From contig DASWIC010000212.1 in assembly GCA_036397875.1 (NCBI GenBank), forward strand, positions 1 through 26,474: DNA of 26,474 nt, in the 5' to 3' direction. The position numbers were made by a program, and so were the translations under genes. Numbering within the stretch: position 1 is the stretch's first letter; every line of letters starts with the position of its first letter. The stretch comes from SG8-41 sp036397875 (lineage in GTDB: Bacteria > Pseudomonadota > Gammaproteobacteria > Burkholderiales > SG8-41). The notes under the pieces are model-generated. The model made no database searches and had not been told where the DNA came from. It worked only from the letters and a program-made list of their open reading frames with translations. Of the stretch, positions 15,437 through 22,471 are shown piece by piece.

Positions 15437-15868
15437 ATGAGAATTCTTTTTGCATTGGCGGTGATCCTCGGCGGCTGCGCGGGCCTGGAGCATCGGGCGC
15501 CCGTATCGGATTCCGTGCCGGCGCATGCTCCCGCGCCGCCCATGGGGAGCGCGGCCGTCGCCAGCCTGGTAAACGGCGCGCGCACGGACGCCGCGGCCGG
15601 CCGGCTGGTGCAAGCCGCGTCGTCGCTCGAGCGCGCGCTGCGCATCGAGCCGCGCAATCCCCATCTGTGGCAGGAGCTGGCCCGGGTGCGCCTGATGCAG
15701 GGCGACTACGCGCAGGCGGAGAGCGTCGCGGCGCGCTCCAACTCGTGGGCCGGGGCCGACAGCCGGCTGCGCGCGGAGAACTGGCGCCTCATCGCGCAGG
15801 CGCGCGAGGCACGCGGCGACGCCGCGGGCGCCCGCGCGGCGCTCGAGGCCGCCGAGCGGCATCGGTGA
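15437..15868 (+). CDS. TPR-containing lipoprotein
   Basis: A 143-residue protein with a lipoprotein signal: MRILFALAVILGGCAG, lipobox LGGC with Cys14 as the lipidated residue. A Pro/Ala-rich linker follows (about 15-40), then two or three tetratricopeptide helices (SLERALRIEPRNPHLWQELA, VRLMQGDYAQAESVAARS, and AREARGDAAGARAALEAAER). It is probably anchored to the outer membrane. It begins 18 bp after mrcB and overlaps the next gene by 4 nt (GTGA). By position it could resemble LpoB/YbgF-type cofactors that activate PBP1b, but sequence alone does not show that. Confidence 0.8.
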   Translation: MRILFALAVILGGCAGLEHRAPVSDSVPAHAPAPPMGSAAVASLVNGARTDAAAGRLVQAASSLERALRIEPRNPHLWQELARVRLMQGDYAQAESVAARSNSWAGADSRLRAENWRLIAQAREARGDAAGARAALEAAERHR

Positions 15869-16719
15869 CGCGCGCCGCCCCGGCCGGGTCCGGAAAGGAG
15901 CGGGCGCGCCGCGTGCGGCTGGCGTTCGTGCAGCCGCTCTCGCGCTCGGGCCGGCGGGCGTTCCGGGAGCTATGGGCTGCGCCGCTGGCAGTCCGGCTGG
16001 TCGCGGGGACGGCCGCCGTCCTGGTGATCGCGCTCGCGCTGAACTGGCTGTATCAGGTGATCCGCAAGCCCGCCGAGATGTTCTTCCCGGTGAGCGGCGC
16101 GCTCCACAAGACGCCGGCGGAGACCTGGCGCCAGTACGGGCCGCTCTTCCGCGCGCATTCCACCGCCGTCATGACGCCCGGGCTGCTGGCCGCGCTGGCC
16201 CAGGTCGAAGGCTCGGGCAACCCGGTGGCGCGCACCTACTGGCGATGGCAGATCACCTGGAATCCGCTCGAGATCTACCAGCCCGCCTCGAGCGCGGTCG
16301 GGATGTACCAGATCACGAACGCGGCGTTCCGGGACGCGCGCCGCTACTGCGTCCATGACCACGTGGTGGTGGAGGACGGACCCTGGAACGACTGGGGGTC
16401 GTGCTGGTTCAACGGCCTCTACACCCGCGTCATCCCGAGCCACGCCATCGAGATGACCGCCGCCTTCCTGGATCGCAGCGTCGCGCGAACGCTCGCGCGC
16501 CGGCGGGCGACCGCGGCGACGCTCCAGCAGCAGCAGGATCTCGCCGCCGTCATCCACCTGTGCGGGCCCGGGACGGGCGACGCTTACGCGGGACGGGGTT
16601 TTCAGCTGACCGCAGCGGCGCGCTGCGGCGATCACGACGTCAAGGCCTACCTCGCGCGCGTCAACGCGATGAAGCGTACCTTCGCGTGGCAGGCGGCTGA
16701 ATCAGGCAGCGACCACTGA
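15865..16719 (+). CDS. membrane-anchored lytic transglycosylase-like (SLT) protein
   Basis: A 284-residue protein starting at GTG 15865, which overlaps the lipoprotein stop. A basic cytoplasmic head is followed by one membrane helix (about 51-69, AGTAAVLVIALALNWLYQV) and then a periplasmic domain. Its 'LLAALAQVEGSGNPVARTYW' and 'SSAVGMYQITNAAF' correspond to the catalytic-Glu and G(L/M)MQI motifs of SLT lysozyme-like folds. Several conserved Cys (RYCVHDH, GSCWFNG, HLCGPG, ARCGDH) may form disulfides. It would cleave glycan strands near PBP1b. The frame open upstream of 15865 belongs to another register. Confidence 0.8.
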   Translation: MTRAAPAGSGKERARRVRLAFVQPLSRSGRRAFRELWAAPLAVRLVAGTAAVLVIALALNWLYQVIRKPAEMFFPVSGALHKTPAETWRQYGPLFRAHSTAVMTPGLLAALAQVEGSGNPVARTYWRWQITWNPLEIYQPASSAVGMYQITNAAFRDARRYCVHDHVVVEDGPWNDWGSCWFNGLYTRVIPSHAIEMTAAFLDRSVARTLARRRATAATLQQQQDLAAVIHLCGPGTGDAYAGRGFQLTAAARCGDHDVKAYLARVNAMKRTFAWQAAESGSDH

Positions 16720-16737
16720 CCGGCCACCGGGCCGGGT

Positions 16738-16762
16738 CATCCTTCCGCCTTCATCCTGAAGG
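16738..16762. repeat. GAAGGATGA purine-rich dispersed repeat, copy b (inverted)
   Basis: The minus strand reads CTTCAGGATGAAGGCGGAAGGATGA, matching the repeat at 7851-7880. It lies between convergent genes. Confidence 0.55.
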
Positions 16763-16769
16763 CTGGTGG

Positions 16770-17681
16770 CTACTGCCAGGCGCGGTTGTCCACCGTGTTC
16801 TCGTAGGTCGCACCCGGCGGAACCAGTGCCCATCCGAGCGTCCACTGGTAGGTGTGATCGAAGCGCTCGCGGGTATAGGGCTCCGGCGGCGCGTTGAGGA
16901 TGCGCGCGAGCTTCAGGTCCCCGCGCTCGAGCAGCCCGCCCGCTTCCGCCACGAAGTAGTGCTCGTAGCGGCCGGGGTCCTGCTCGATCGCGCGCGCCGC
17001 GGCCGCTTCGGCGCGGAACATCTTCGCCAGCGTCGGCCCGTCCAGCTCCTCGCCGGCGGCCTCGCTGCGCGTCGAATGCGACTCCATGAGGACGCGCATG
17101 CCGCGCTTCTCCGCGATGCTGATCCACGGCTCCATCAGGCTGACCGCCGCCACCTCGCCGCGCAGCGCCGCTTCCATCCGCTCCTTCATCGTTCCCGCGA
17201 AGGCAACCTTGATCTGCTCGCGCTTGAGGAATCCCTCGAGGAGCTTCAGCGTGGTGAAATGCGAGCCGTTGTACGGGCTGACGCCGATCGGCCGGTCCTT
17301 CAGCTGCTCGGGCTCGTAGATGCGCGAGCCGGGAGCGGTCACGATCGCGAAGGAAGACATCGCCGAGCCCAGGGCCACGATCTTCGCCGGTCGATGCCCG
17401 CCGCTCACGGTGGACTCCACCGCGCGCTTCATGACGCCCCATTCGCACATCCGGAACTGGTCGCACGCGCCCTGGTCGTAGAGCACCTCCATGGCGCGGT
17501 CGAAGACGTTGGCGCGCAGCGCCTGGTGGTCGGAATCGCGCTGGCCCGAGCCCGGGGTGCGGATGACGTCCACGTCGAGGCCTTCGTCCCGGAAAAAGCC
17601 CTCGTCGCGGGCGACGAGCAGCGGCAGGTCGTGGACGGCGTTCATCATCGACGCCTTCACTCGCTTCACAGCGGCGGTCAT
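16770..17681 (-). CDS. NMT1/THI5-like substrate-binding protein without signal peptide
   Basis: A 303-residue protein that begins almost at once with the binding fold: MNAVHDLPLLVARDEGFFRD, then EGLDVDVIRTPG. It continues with 'RPIGVSPYNGSHFTTLKLLEGFL' and 'MEAALRGEVAAVSLMEPW', the characteristic second half of NMT1 domains. The start at 17681 has GGAGG nine bases upstream. There is no signal peptide or lipobox, as with the protein at 1-836. No ABC permease or ATPase is near. It may be a cytoplasmic binding protein or an enzyme of the THI5 type. A TTTGGCGGGATACTA motif 41 bases upstream is a probable promoter. Confidence 0.82.
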   Translation of the reverse strand: MTAAVKRVKASMMNAVHDLPLLVARDEGFFRDEGLDVDVIRTPGSGQRDSDHQALRANVFDRAMEVLYDQGACDQFRMCEWGVMKRAVESTVSGGHRPAKIVALGSAMSSFAIVTAPGSRIYEPEQLKDRPIGVSPYNGSHFTTLKLLEGFLKREQIKVAFAGTMKERMEAALRGEVAAVSLMEPWISIAEKRGMRVLMESHSTRSEAAGEELDGPTLAKMFRAEAAAARAIEQDPGRYEHYFVAEAGGLLERGDLKLARILNAPPEPYTRERFDHTYQWTLGWALVPPGATYENTVDNRAWQ

Positions 17682-17720
17682 CGCGGGTCCTCCGTCGGGC
17701 GGTCCGGGCCGGTTCTGGAT

Positions 17721-17735
17721 TAGTATCCCGCCAAA
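17721..17735 (-). promoter_or_regulatory. TTTGGCGGGATACTA motif, variant copy 2
   Basis: Differs from the 15-mer at 6987, 23485 and 25879 at two positions. GATACT ends 41 bases before the ATG at 17681. It lies in a short divergent region shared with the transporter gene at 17760. Confidence 0.55.
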
Positions 17736-17759
17736 CCCAGCCCGGATACAAATGACCGG

Positions 17760-18674
17760 ATGACGCAACCCGGACTGCCCTCCGCCGTGCGCGGCGCCCT
17801 GTGGATGGGGGGCGCGCTGCTGTGGTTCTCCCTCATGGCGGTCGCCGTGCGCGAGCTGCTGCGCACCATTGGCACCTTCGAGATTCTCTTCCTGCGCAGC
17901 CTCGTTTCGCTCGTCCTGGTGCTGGCGGTCCTGCCCTGGTTCGGCACGCGGGCGCTGCGCACGCGCCTGATCGGCGTGCACGTCGCGCGCAACGTGTTTC
18001 ATTACGGCGGCCAGCTCGCGTGGGTGTACGCGATCGGGATGCTGCCGCTCGCGACCGTGTTCGCGATCGAGTTCACCATGCCGGTGTGGACCGCCGTGCT
18101 CGCCGTGCTGATCCTGGGCGAGCGCCTGGACCGCGGCCGCGTCGTCATGCTCGCGTTCGGCCTCGCCGGCATACTGATCATCCTGAGACCCGGCTTCGCG
18201 CAGGTGTCGCCGGCGGCGCTGGTGATGCTCGCCGGCTCGTTCGCCTACGCCGCGACGATGATCGCGACCAAGCGCCTGGCCGGGCACGATACGGCGTTCG
18301 CGGTGCTGTTCTACATGTCGGCGATCCAGGTCCCGCTCGCGCTTCTGCCGGCGCTGCCGGGATGGGTCACCCCCGGCGCGGCCGAGCTGCCGTGGATCAT
18401 CGCCGTCGGGGCGAGCGGGCTCGGCGCGCATTTCTGCCTGACGCGGGCCCTGCGCGCCGCGGACGCCACGCTCGTCGTCCCGATCGATTTTCTCCGGCTG
18501 CCGCTGATCGCCGTGATCGGCATGGCGCTCTACGCCGAGCCGCTCGAGCTCACGACGCTCCTCGGGGCGGCGGTGATCTTTTCCGGCACCTACTACAGCA
18601 TCCGGCGCGAGAGCCGCGCGCGCTCGCGCCACACCAGCAGGACGCCCAGCACGAAGCCCCCGATGTCGGTGTAG
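17760..18674 (+). CDS. DMT superfamily transporter (EamA domains)
   Basis: A 304-residue inner-membrane protein with about ten hydrophobic helices in two EamA repeats. The first repeat includes MGGALLWFSLMAVAVRELL and 'EILFLRSLVSLVLVLAVLPW'; the second starts near residue 150 (PAALVMLAGSFAYAATMIA) and ends 'LGAAVIFSGTYYSIRRE'. Such proteins export or import metabolites such as amino acids. The ATG at 17760 is preceded by GATACA (17745-17750), a possible -10 box that would leave almost no leader. The last 82 bases overlap the end of the convergent TRAP permease gene. Confidence 0.9.
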   Translation: MTQPGLPSAVRGALWMGGALLWFSLMAVAVRELLRTIGTFEILFLRSLVSLVLVLAVLPWFGTRALRTRLIGVHVARNVFHYGGQLAWVYAIGMLPLATVFAIEFTMPVWTAVLAVLILGERLDRGRVVMLAFGLAGILIILRPGFAQVSPAALVMLAGSFAYAATMIATKRLAGHDTAFAVLFYMSAIQVPLALLPALPGWVTPGAAELPWIIAVGASGLGAHFCLTRALRAADATLVVPIDFLRLPLIAVIGMALYAEPLELTTLLGAAVIFSGTYYSIRRESRARSRHTSRTPSTKPPMSV

Positions 18675-20521
18675 ATCGCGCCCGGGAACGCGCCGGCCGG
18701 CGTCACCAGCGCGATGCCGGCGGCGACGAACAGCAGGCGCTCGAGCGGATTGAGGGCGCGCACCATGTAGCCGACGATGCCGATCGAGGTGAGCCACACG
18801 CCGCCCACCGCGGTGATCGCGGCGAGCGTGATCGCGACCGCGCTGCCCTGCAAGAGCAGCGACGGCGCGTAGATGAACATGAATGGAATCACGTAGGCGA
18901 TCCAGCCGAAGCGCATGGCGGCGAAACCGGTGCGCATCGGGTCGGCGCCCGAGAGCGAGGCCGCGGCGAACGCGGCGATCGCCACCGGCGGCGTGATCAT
19001 CGACATCATTCCGAAGTACAGGATGAAGAGATGCGCGGCGATCGGCTCGAACCCGACCTCGATCAACGCCGGCCCGATCAGGGTGGACAGCAGGATGTAG
19101 ACGCCCGCCGTGGGCATGCCCATGCCGAGAACGATGCACACCGCCGCGGCGATGAGCAGGAGCACGAATGCGTTGTCCCCGCCCATCTGCACCAGCGTCA
19201 ACGTCAGCCCGAAGCCCAGACCGGAGATGTTGAGGACGCCGATCACGATGCCGGCGGCGGCGCCGATCATGAAAATGTCGATCACCGCGACGCCGGTCTC
19301 GCGCAGCGCGTCGAGCGCGTCGCGCCACCGCAGGCGCCGGCCCTTGTAGCCGAACAGCACGCCGGTTCCGAACATGACGACGGTCGAAGCCAGCGCGGAG
19401 AGCTCGGGCGACCAGTTGAGGAAGAACAGCGTCCCGACCAGGACCGCGAACGGGAGCGGGAAGATCCACCCGGCCTTCATGGCCGGCCAGAACGCGGGAA
19501 TCTCGGATTCCTTCACCGGCGTGATGCCCCGGCGCGCGGCTTCGAGGTCGGCGACGATGAACAGCGCCGCGTAGTAGAGCAGCGCCGGGACCAGCGCGGC
19601 GGTCACCACGTCGGAGTAGGGAATCTGCAGGAAGTCCGCCATCAGGAACGCGGCGGCGCCCATGATCGGGGGCATCAACTGGCCGCCGGTCGAGGCGACC
19701 GCTTCGATCGCGCCCGCGTCCACCGCGCGGTAGCCCGCGCCGCGCATGAGCGGGATCGTGATCACCCCGGTGGTGACGACGTTCGAGACCGCGCTGCCCG
19801 AGATCGAGCCGAAGAGGCCCGACGCCACCACCGCGATCTTCGCCTGCCCGCCGCGGTAGCGCCCGACCAGCGCCATCGACACGCGCGTGAAGAAATCCGA
19901 GCCGCCGGACTTGAGCAGCACCTGGCCGAACAGCACGAACGCCGTGACGATCGTGGTCACCACCACCATCGGCGTGCCGAGCATGCTCGTGTGCTCCCAC
20001 GCGAGGTAAAAGGCCAGCGTGTCCCACGGCACCCTGCGCCCCGCGAGCTGCCCCGGGATCAGGTGGCCGAAGAGGGCGAGCGCGACGAACCCGGCGATGA
20101 TTACCGCGAGCACCGCGCCCGCGGTGCGGCGCAGCCCCTCGAGCACGAGCAGCATCACCACGAGGCCGGCGGCGAGGCCGTCGGCCGGATTCTGCGCGAT
20201 CAACTCGGCGAGCACGGGGTAGCGCACCGCCATGTAAGCGGCGGCGCCGAATCCCGCCGCGGCCGCGAGCCAGTCGTACCAGGGCACCGCGCCCGCGGGC
20301 GCGTCCTTCGTTGCGCGCGTGGTGAGCAGGACGAGCGGCAGCGCGAGCGCGAGCATGCCGCACAGGAACTGCTCGGTGTAGAGCAGCAGCCCGACCTCCC
20401 GCGGGAGGTCGGCCGCCCAGACGATCGCGGCGCAGGTCAGCAGGACGGCGAACGCGGCCGCGACGCGCCCGCGCGCCGCCGGACGGGCTTCGCCCGCCCC
20501 GGCGCTACCCGCGGGAACCAA
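18593..20521 (-). CDS. TRAP transporter fused permease (4TM/12TM)
   Basis: A 642-residue polytopic protein joining the small (DctQ-like) and large (DctM-like) TRAP subunits. About four helices lie in residues 20-160 and twelve or more follow. Signatures include SGLFGSISGSAVSNVVTTG, VASTGGQLMPPIMGAAAFLM, LGMGMPTAGVYI and GMMSMITPPVAIAAF. It drives sodium- or proton-coupled uptake of carboxylates delivered by the TAXI protein encoded just upstream. The start is TTG at 20521, 12 bp after the TAXI stop; no better start precedes the first helix. Its 3' end overlaps the convergent EamA gene by 82 bp. Confidence 0.93.
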   Translation of the reverse strand: MVPAGSAGAGEARPAARGRVAAAFAVLLTCAAIVWAADLPREVGLLLYTEQFLCGMLALALPLVLLTTRATKDAPAGAVPWYDWLAAAAGFGAAAYMAVRYPVLAELIAQNPADGLAAGLVVMLLVLEGLRRTAGAVLAVIIAGFVALALFGHLIPGQLAGRRVPWDTLAFYLAWEHTSMLGTPMVVVTTIVTAFVLFGQVLLKSGGSDFFTRVSMALVGRYRGGQAKIAVVASGLFGSISGSAVSNVVTTGVITIPLMRGAGYRAVDAGAIEAVASTGGQLMPPIMGAAAFLMADFLQIPYSDVVTAALVPALLYYAALFIVADLEAARRGITPVKESEIPAFWPAMKAGWIFPLPFAVLVGTLFFLNWSPELSALASTVVMFGTGVLFGYKGRRLRWRDALDALRETGVAVIDIFMIGAAAGIVIGVLNISGLGFGLTLTLVQMGGDNAFVLLLIAAAVCIVLGMGMPTAGVYILLSTLIGPALIEVGFEPIAAHLFILYFGMMSMITPPVAIAAFAAASLSGADPMRTGFAAMRFGWIAYVIPFMFIYAPSLLLQGSAVAITLAAITAVGGVWLTSIGIVGYMVRALNPLERLLFVAAGIALVTPAGAFPGAIYTDIGGFVLGVLLVWRERARLSRRML

Positions 20522-20533
20522 CGGCGCGCCGCC

Positions 20534-21496
20534 CTATTTCGGCGGCCACTGGCCGATCTCCTGGTAGTACTTGATCGCGCCCGAGTGGTAACGCAGCCCC
20601 TCCTGGAACGTCCGCGCCATGCCGTCCGGGTTGAACTGGCCGAGCGCCGGAAACGAGGCGGCGAGCAGCTTCTTGTTGTCGTGCAGCGCCTTCACGATCC
20701 GGTACACGATGTCGTCCGCGACCTTGTCGTTGCCGAGCATCAGGTAGTCGTAGGCCATGAGCGCGGTCGGCTTCTCCACGCCCACGGCGATCGGCGAGGG
20801 CTTGTAGACTCTCGCGTAGGCCGGCGGGACATGCTTGCGCATCGCCGCCATCGCCTCGGGCGAGGTTTCGATCGGGATCGCGCGGATGCCGCCGACCTTG
20901 GCGTCCACTTCCTTGACCTTGCCCGCGCCGACCGCGAAGAAGAAAGCGTCGGTCTTGCCCGCGGCGAAATCATCGGCCCCCTTGACCACGTTCGGGACCG
21001 GCACCGCCTCGACGTCCTTCATCGACATGCCGGCGGAGGCGAGCGTGCCGTCGAGCAGCACCCCGATGATCTTCTGGCTCGCCCACCCGGAGGGCAGGCG
21101 CTTGCCCTTCAGGTCCTTCAGGGTGTGGATGTTGGAGTCCTTGCGCACGTAGAGGCCGGTCCCGAACGGCGTGAGCACGGTGATCACCCGCAGATTCGGC
21201 TGCGGCCGGCCCTCATAGATCACCTTCCCGGTCACCGCGTACAGGGACTCCAGCTCGTTGGCGAGCCCGAACTCGAGCGTGCCGTTGTTCACCGAGGGCA
21301 CGTACGCGCTCGTGCCGCCGTGCGGCTGCACGCGCATCTGGATCCCGGCCTTCTCCGACACGACCCTCGAGATCGCCGCCGAGGCCTGCGCCGTGTAGGC
21401 GGTGCTGGTGGCGCCGATGCCGACGGTCTGCGCGATCGCCGCCGGCGCGGTCAGCAGCGCAGCGACCCCAAGGGCTGCAAGTGTTCTACGTGGCAT
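20534..21496 (-). CDS. TAXI-family TRAP solute receptor
   Basis: A 320-residue periplasmic protein with a cleavable signal (MPRRTLAALGVAALLTAPAA, cut near AIAQ). The mature start VGIGATSTAYTAQASAAIS resembles the TAXI hallmark 'xxTGxxxGxYYxxGxAIAxxV'. 'RVQPHGGTSAYVPSVNNGTLE' and 'DLKGKRLPSGWASQ' follow. It binds an organic acid for the fused permease encoded 12 bp downstream. The ATG has GGAGGAG upstream. A 22-bp perfect palindrome lies 22 bases before the start and may control it. Confidence 0.93.
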   Translation of the reverse strand: MPRRTLAALGVAALLTAPAAIAQTVGIGATSTAYTAQASAAISRVVSEKAGIQMRVQPHGGTSAYVPSVNNGTLEFGLANELESLYAVTGKVIYEGRPQPNLRVITVLTPFGTGLYVRKDSNIHTLKDLKGKRLPSGWASQKIIGVLLDGTLASAGMSMKDVEAVPVPNVVKGADDFAAGKTDAFFFAVGAGKVKEVDAKVGGIRAIPIETSPEAMAAMRKHVPPAYARVYKPSPIAVGVEKPTALMAYDYLMLGNDKVADDIVYRIVKALHDNKKLLAASFPALGQFNPDGMARTFQEGLRYHSGAIKYYQEIGQWPPK

Positions 21497-21517
21497 GGAT
21501 GAGCTCCTCCTGGTTGA

Positions 21518-21539
21518 CGGCCCGGCGCGCGCCGGGCCG
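21518..21539. promoter_or_regulatory. 22-bp perfect palindrome in the TAXI leader
   Basis: CGGCCCGGCGC followed by its exact reverse complement, with no spacer. It sits 22 bases before the TAXI ATG on the minus strand, just upstream of the ribosome-binding site, so it could be a repressor operator or an mRNA hairpin. No matching second copy was seen in the window. Confidence 0.6.
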
Positions 21540-21588
21540 GCGGTGGCCGGGGCGCGCCCTGGGCTTATCGGGCGTCAGGTTACCATTT

Positions 21589-21623
21589 GCGGGGGGGCCC
21601 GGGAGAGGGGGCGGGGGTGAGGG
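21589..21623. repeat. GGGAGAGGG...GTGAGGG dispersed repeat
   Basis: A G-rich run (GGGAGAGGGGGCGGGGGTGA) of the type whose reverse strand encodes LTPAPSP-like peptides. Similar runs are familiar between genes in many proteobacteria. No gene or clear signal was found in it. Confidence 0.5.
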
Positions 21624-21755
21624 TCACTCCACTCCAGCGACGATGCGCAAGTCCCGCACGGCCCCGTCGCCGAGCGCTTTCAGCGCCGCCTGGTAGCCCG
21701 GGCTGTCGTGCACGGCCATCGCCTTCTCGACGCTCTCGAACTCGATCACCACCGT
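21624..21755 (-). pseudogene. 3' remnant of a DUF1330-type gene
   Basis: The 43 codons before the stop at 21624 read TVVIEFESVEKAMAVHDSPG and then YQAALKALGDGAVRDLRIVAG. This is the conserved C-terminal half of DUF1330 (dimeric alpha-beta barrel) proteins, normally about 95 residues. Upstream, family similarity stops abruptly at a GAAGGATGA repeat (21761-21790); the remaining open frame is low-complexity sequence. No start codon with a ribosome site fits. I read it as a truncated gene. Its codon use still looks coding. Confidence 0.75.
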
Positions 21756-21760
21756 CCTCC

Positions 21761-21790
21761 TGAAGGATGAGTCCCGAAGGATGAAGCAGG
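21761..21790. repeat. GAAGGATGA purine-rich dispersed repeat, copy c
   Basis: TGAAGGATGAGTCCCGAAGG followed by ATGAAGCAGG. It begins exactly where DUF1330 similarity ends, so it probably marks the deletion or rearrangement junction. Confidence 0.55.
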
Positions 21791-21826
21791 AGCAAAAATG
21801 CCGCAAGGCCGGAGCCCATGGCCCCG

Positions 21827-21866
21827 GTGACGAGAGACGGGAGATGGGAGACGAGAAACGAGTAAG
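21827..21866. repeat. ACGAG-type simple intergenic repeat
   Basis: A run of GAGACG/ACGAG variants (GTGACGAGAGACGGGAGATG, then GGAGACGAGAAACGAGTAAG) immediately before the FNR-type box. Related to 1124-1155. Confidence 0.4.
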
Positions 21867-21867
21867 T

Positions 21868-21881
21868 TTGATCGACATCAA
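21868..21881 (+). promoter_or_regulatory. FNR/ANR-type operator upstream of the hemerythrin gene
   Basis: TTGATCGACATCAA is an exact match to the palindromic FNR consensus TTGAT-N4-ATCAA. Its centre (about 21874.5) lies 66 bases before the ATG at 21941. Placed at -41.5 it would put the transcription start near 21916. Dnr- or CRP-family proteins can use very similar sites. Confidence 0.7.
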
Positions 21882-21940
21882 GCCCGCCCGCAGGGTCCCG
21901 AGGGAACATGGCTCACCGGGCAATCCGGAGAAGGAACCTC

Positions 21941-22453
21941 ATGTCCAGGGCGCTCGACATCATCCGCAACGAGCACCGCTCGATCGCGGCCGTGCTGGAA
22001 AACCTCCGCCGCCTGGCGCGGAACGGGGGGCAGGTCCCGAGGGTCAACGCCGCGGTATTCGGCGCGATGGTCAATTACCTCGAGCACTTCGCCAATCTCA
22101 TCCACCATCCCAAGGAGGACGAGTACCTGTTCGCGCCCTTGCTCCAGCGCAGCGACCGGGCGGAAACGCTGATCGCCGGGCTCGAGCGCGATCACGCCGA
22201 GAGCGATCGGGCGCTGGAGGGCCTGCGGAAGAGCTACGCGCGCCTGGAGGCGGCCGGCGACGCGGGACTGCCCGCTTTCGCGCGGGAGGTCGAGGCGTTC
22301 GCGCGCGCCTATTACGAGCACATGCGCAAGGAGGAGGAGCAGCTCTTCCCGCTCGCGGAGAAGCTGCTCACGCCCGGGGACTGGGCGGCGCTCGACCGCG
22401 CGTTCGAGGAAAACCGCGATCCCATCGCCACGGGTGAGCTGAAGCTGAAGTGA
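21941..22453 (+). CDS. hemerythrin-domain protein
   Basis: A 170-residue four-helix protein with the di-iron ligand pattern of HHE-type hemerythrins. The candidates are His12 (IIRNEHRSI), His49 or His55/56 with Glu59 (ANLIHHPKEDEYLF), His85 (LERDHAESD) and His127 with Glu131/132 (YYEHMRKEEEQLFPLAE). Members sense or carry oxygen, respond to nitric oxide or repair iron centres. ATG at 21941 is preferred over the in-frame ATG at 21908, because AAGGA lies five bases upstream and the fold starts there. A perfect FNR-type box upstream suggests induction under low oxygen or nitrosative stress. Confidence 0.9.
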   Translation: MSRALDIIRNEHRSIAAVLENLRRLARNGGQVPRVNAAVFGAMVNYLEHFANLIHHPKEDEYLFAPLLQRSDRAETLIAGLERDHAESDRALEGLRKSYARLEAAGDAGLPAFAREVEAFARAYYEHMRKEEEQLFPLAEKLLTPGDWAALDRAFEENRDPIATGELKLK

Positions 22454-22471
22454 CGCCGGCGGCGAGGCTGG

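Noticed and set aside
13064..15862. 932-codon open frame on the minus strand opposite mrcB, and similar long frames at 16770-20363, 17801-21502 and 2321-3853
   Set aside because: These are codon-bias shadows in high-GC DNA. Their translations are Arg/Ala/Gly/His-rich without domains, and the opposite strand carries complete, recognisable proteins.
17752..17763. Three-codon ORF (ATG ACC GGA TGA) overlapping the EamA start
   Set aside because: Too short to judge. It probably arises by chance, though an ATGA overlap could aid initiation.
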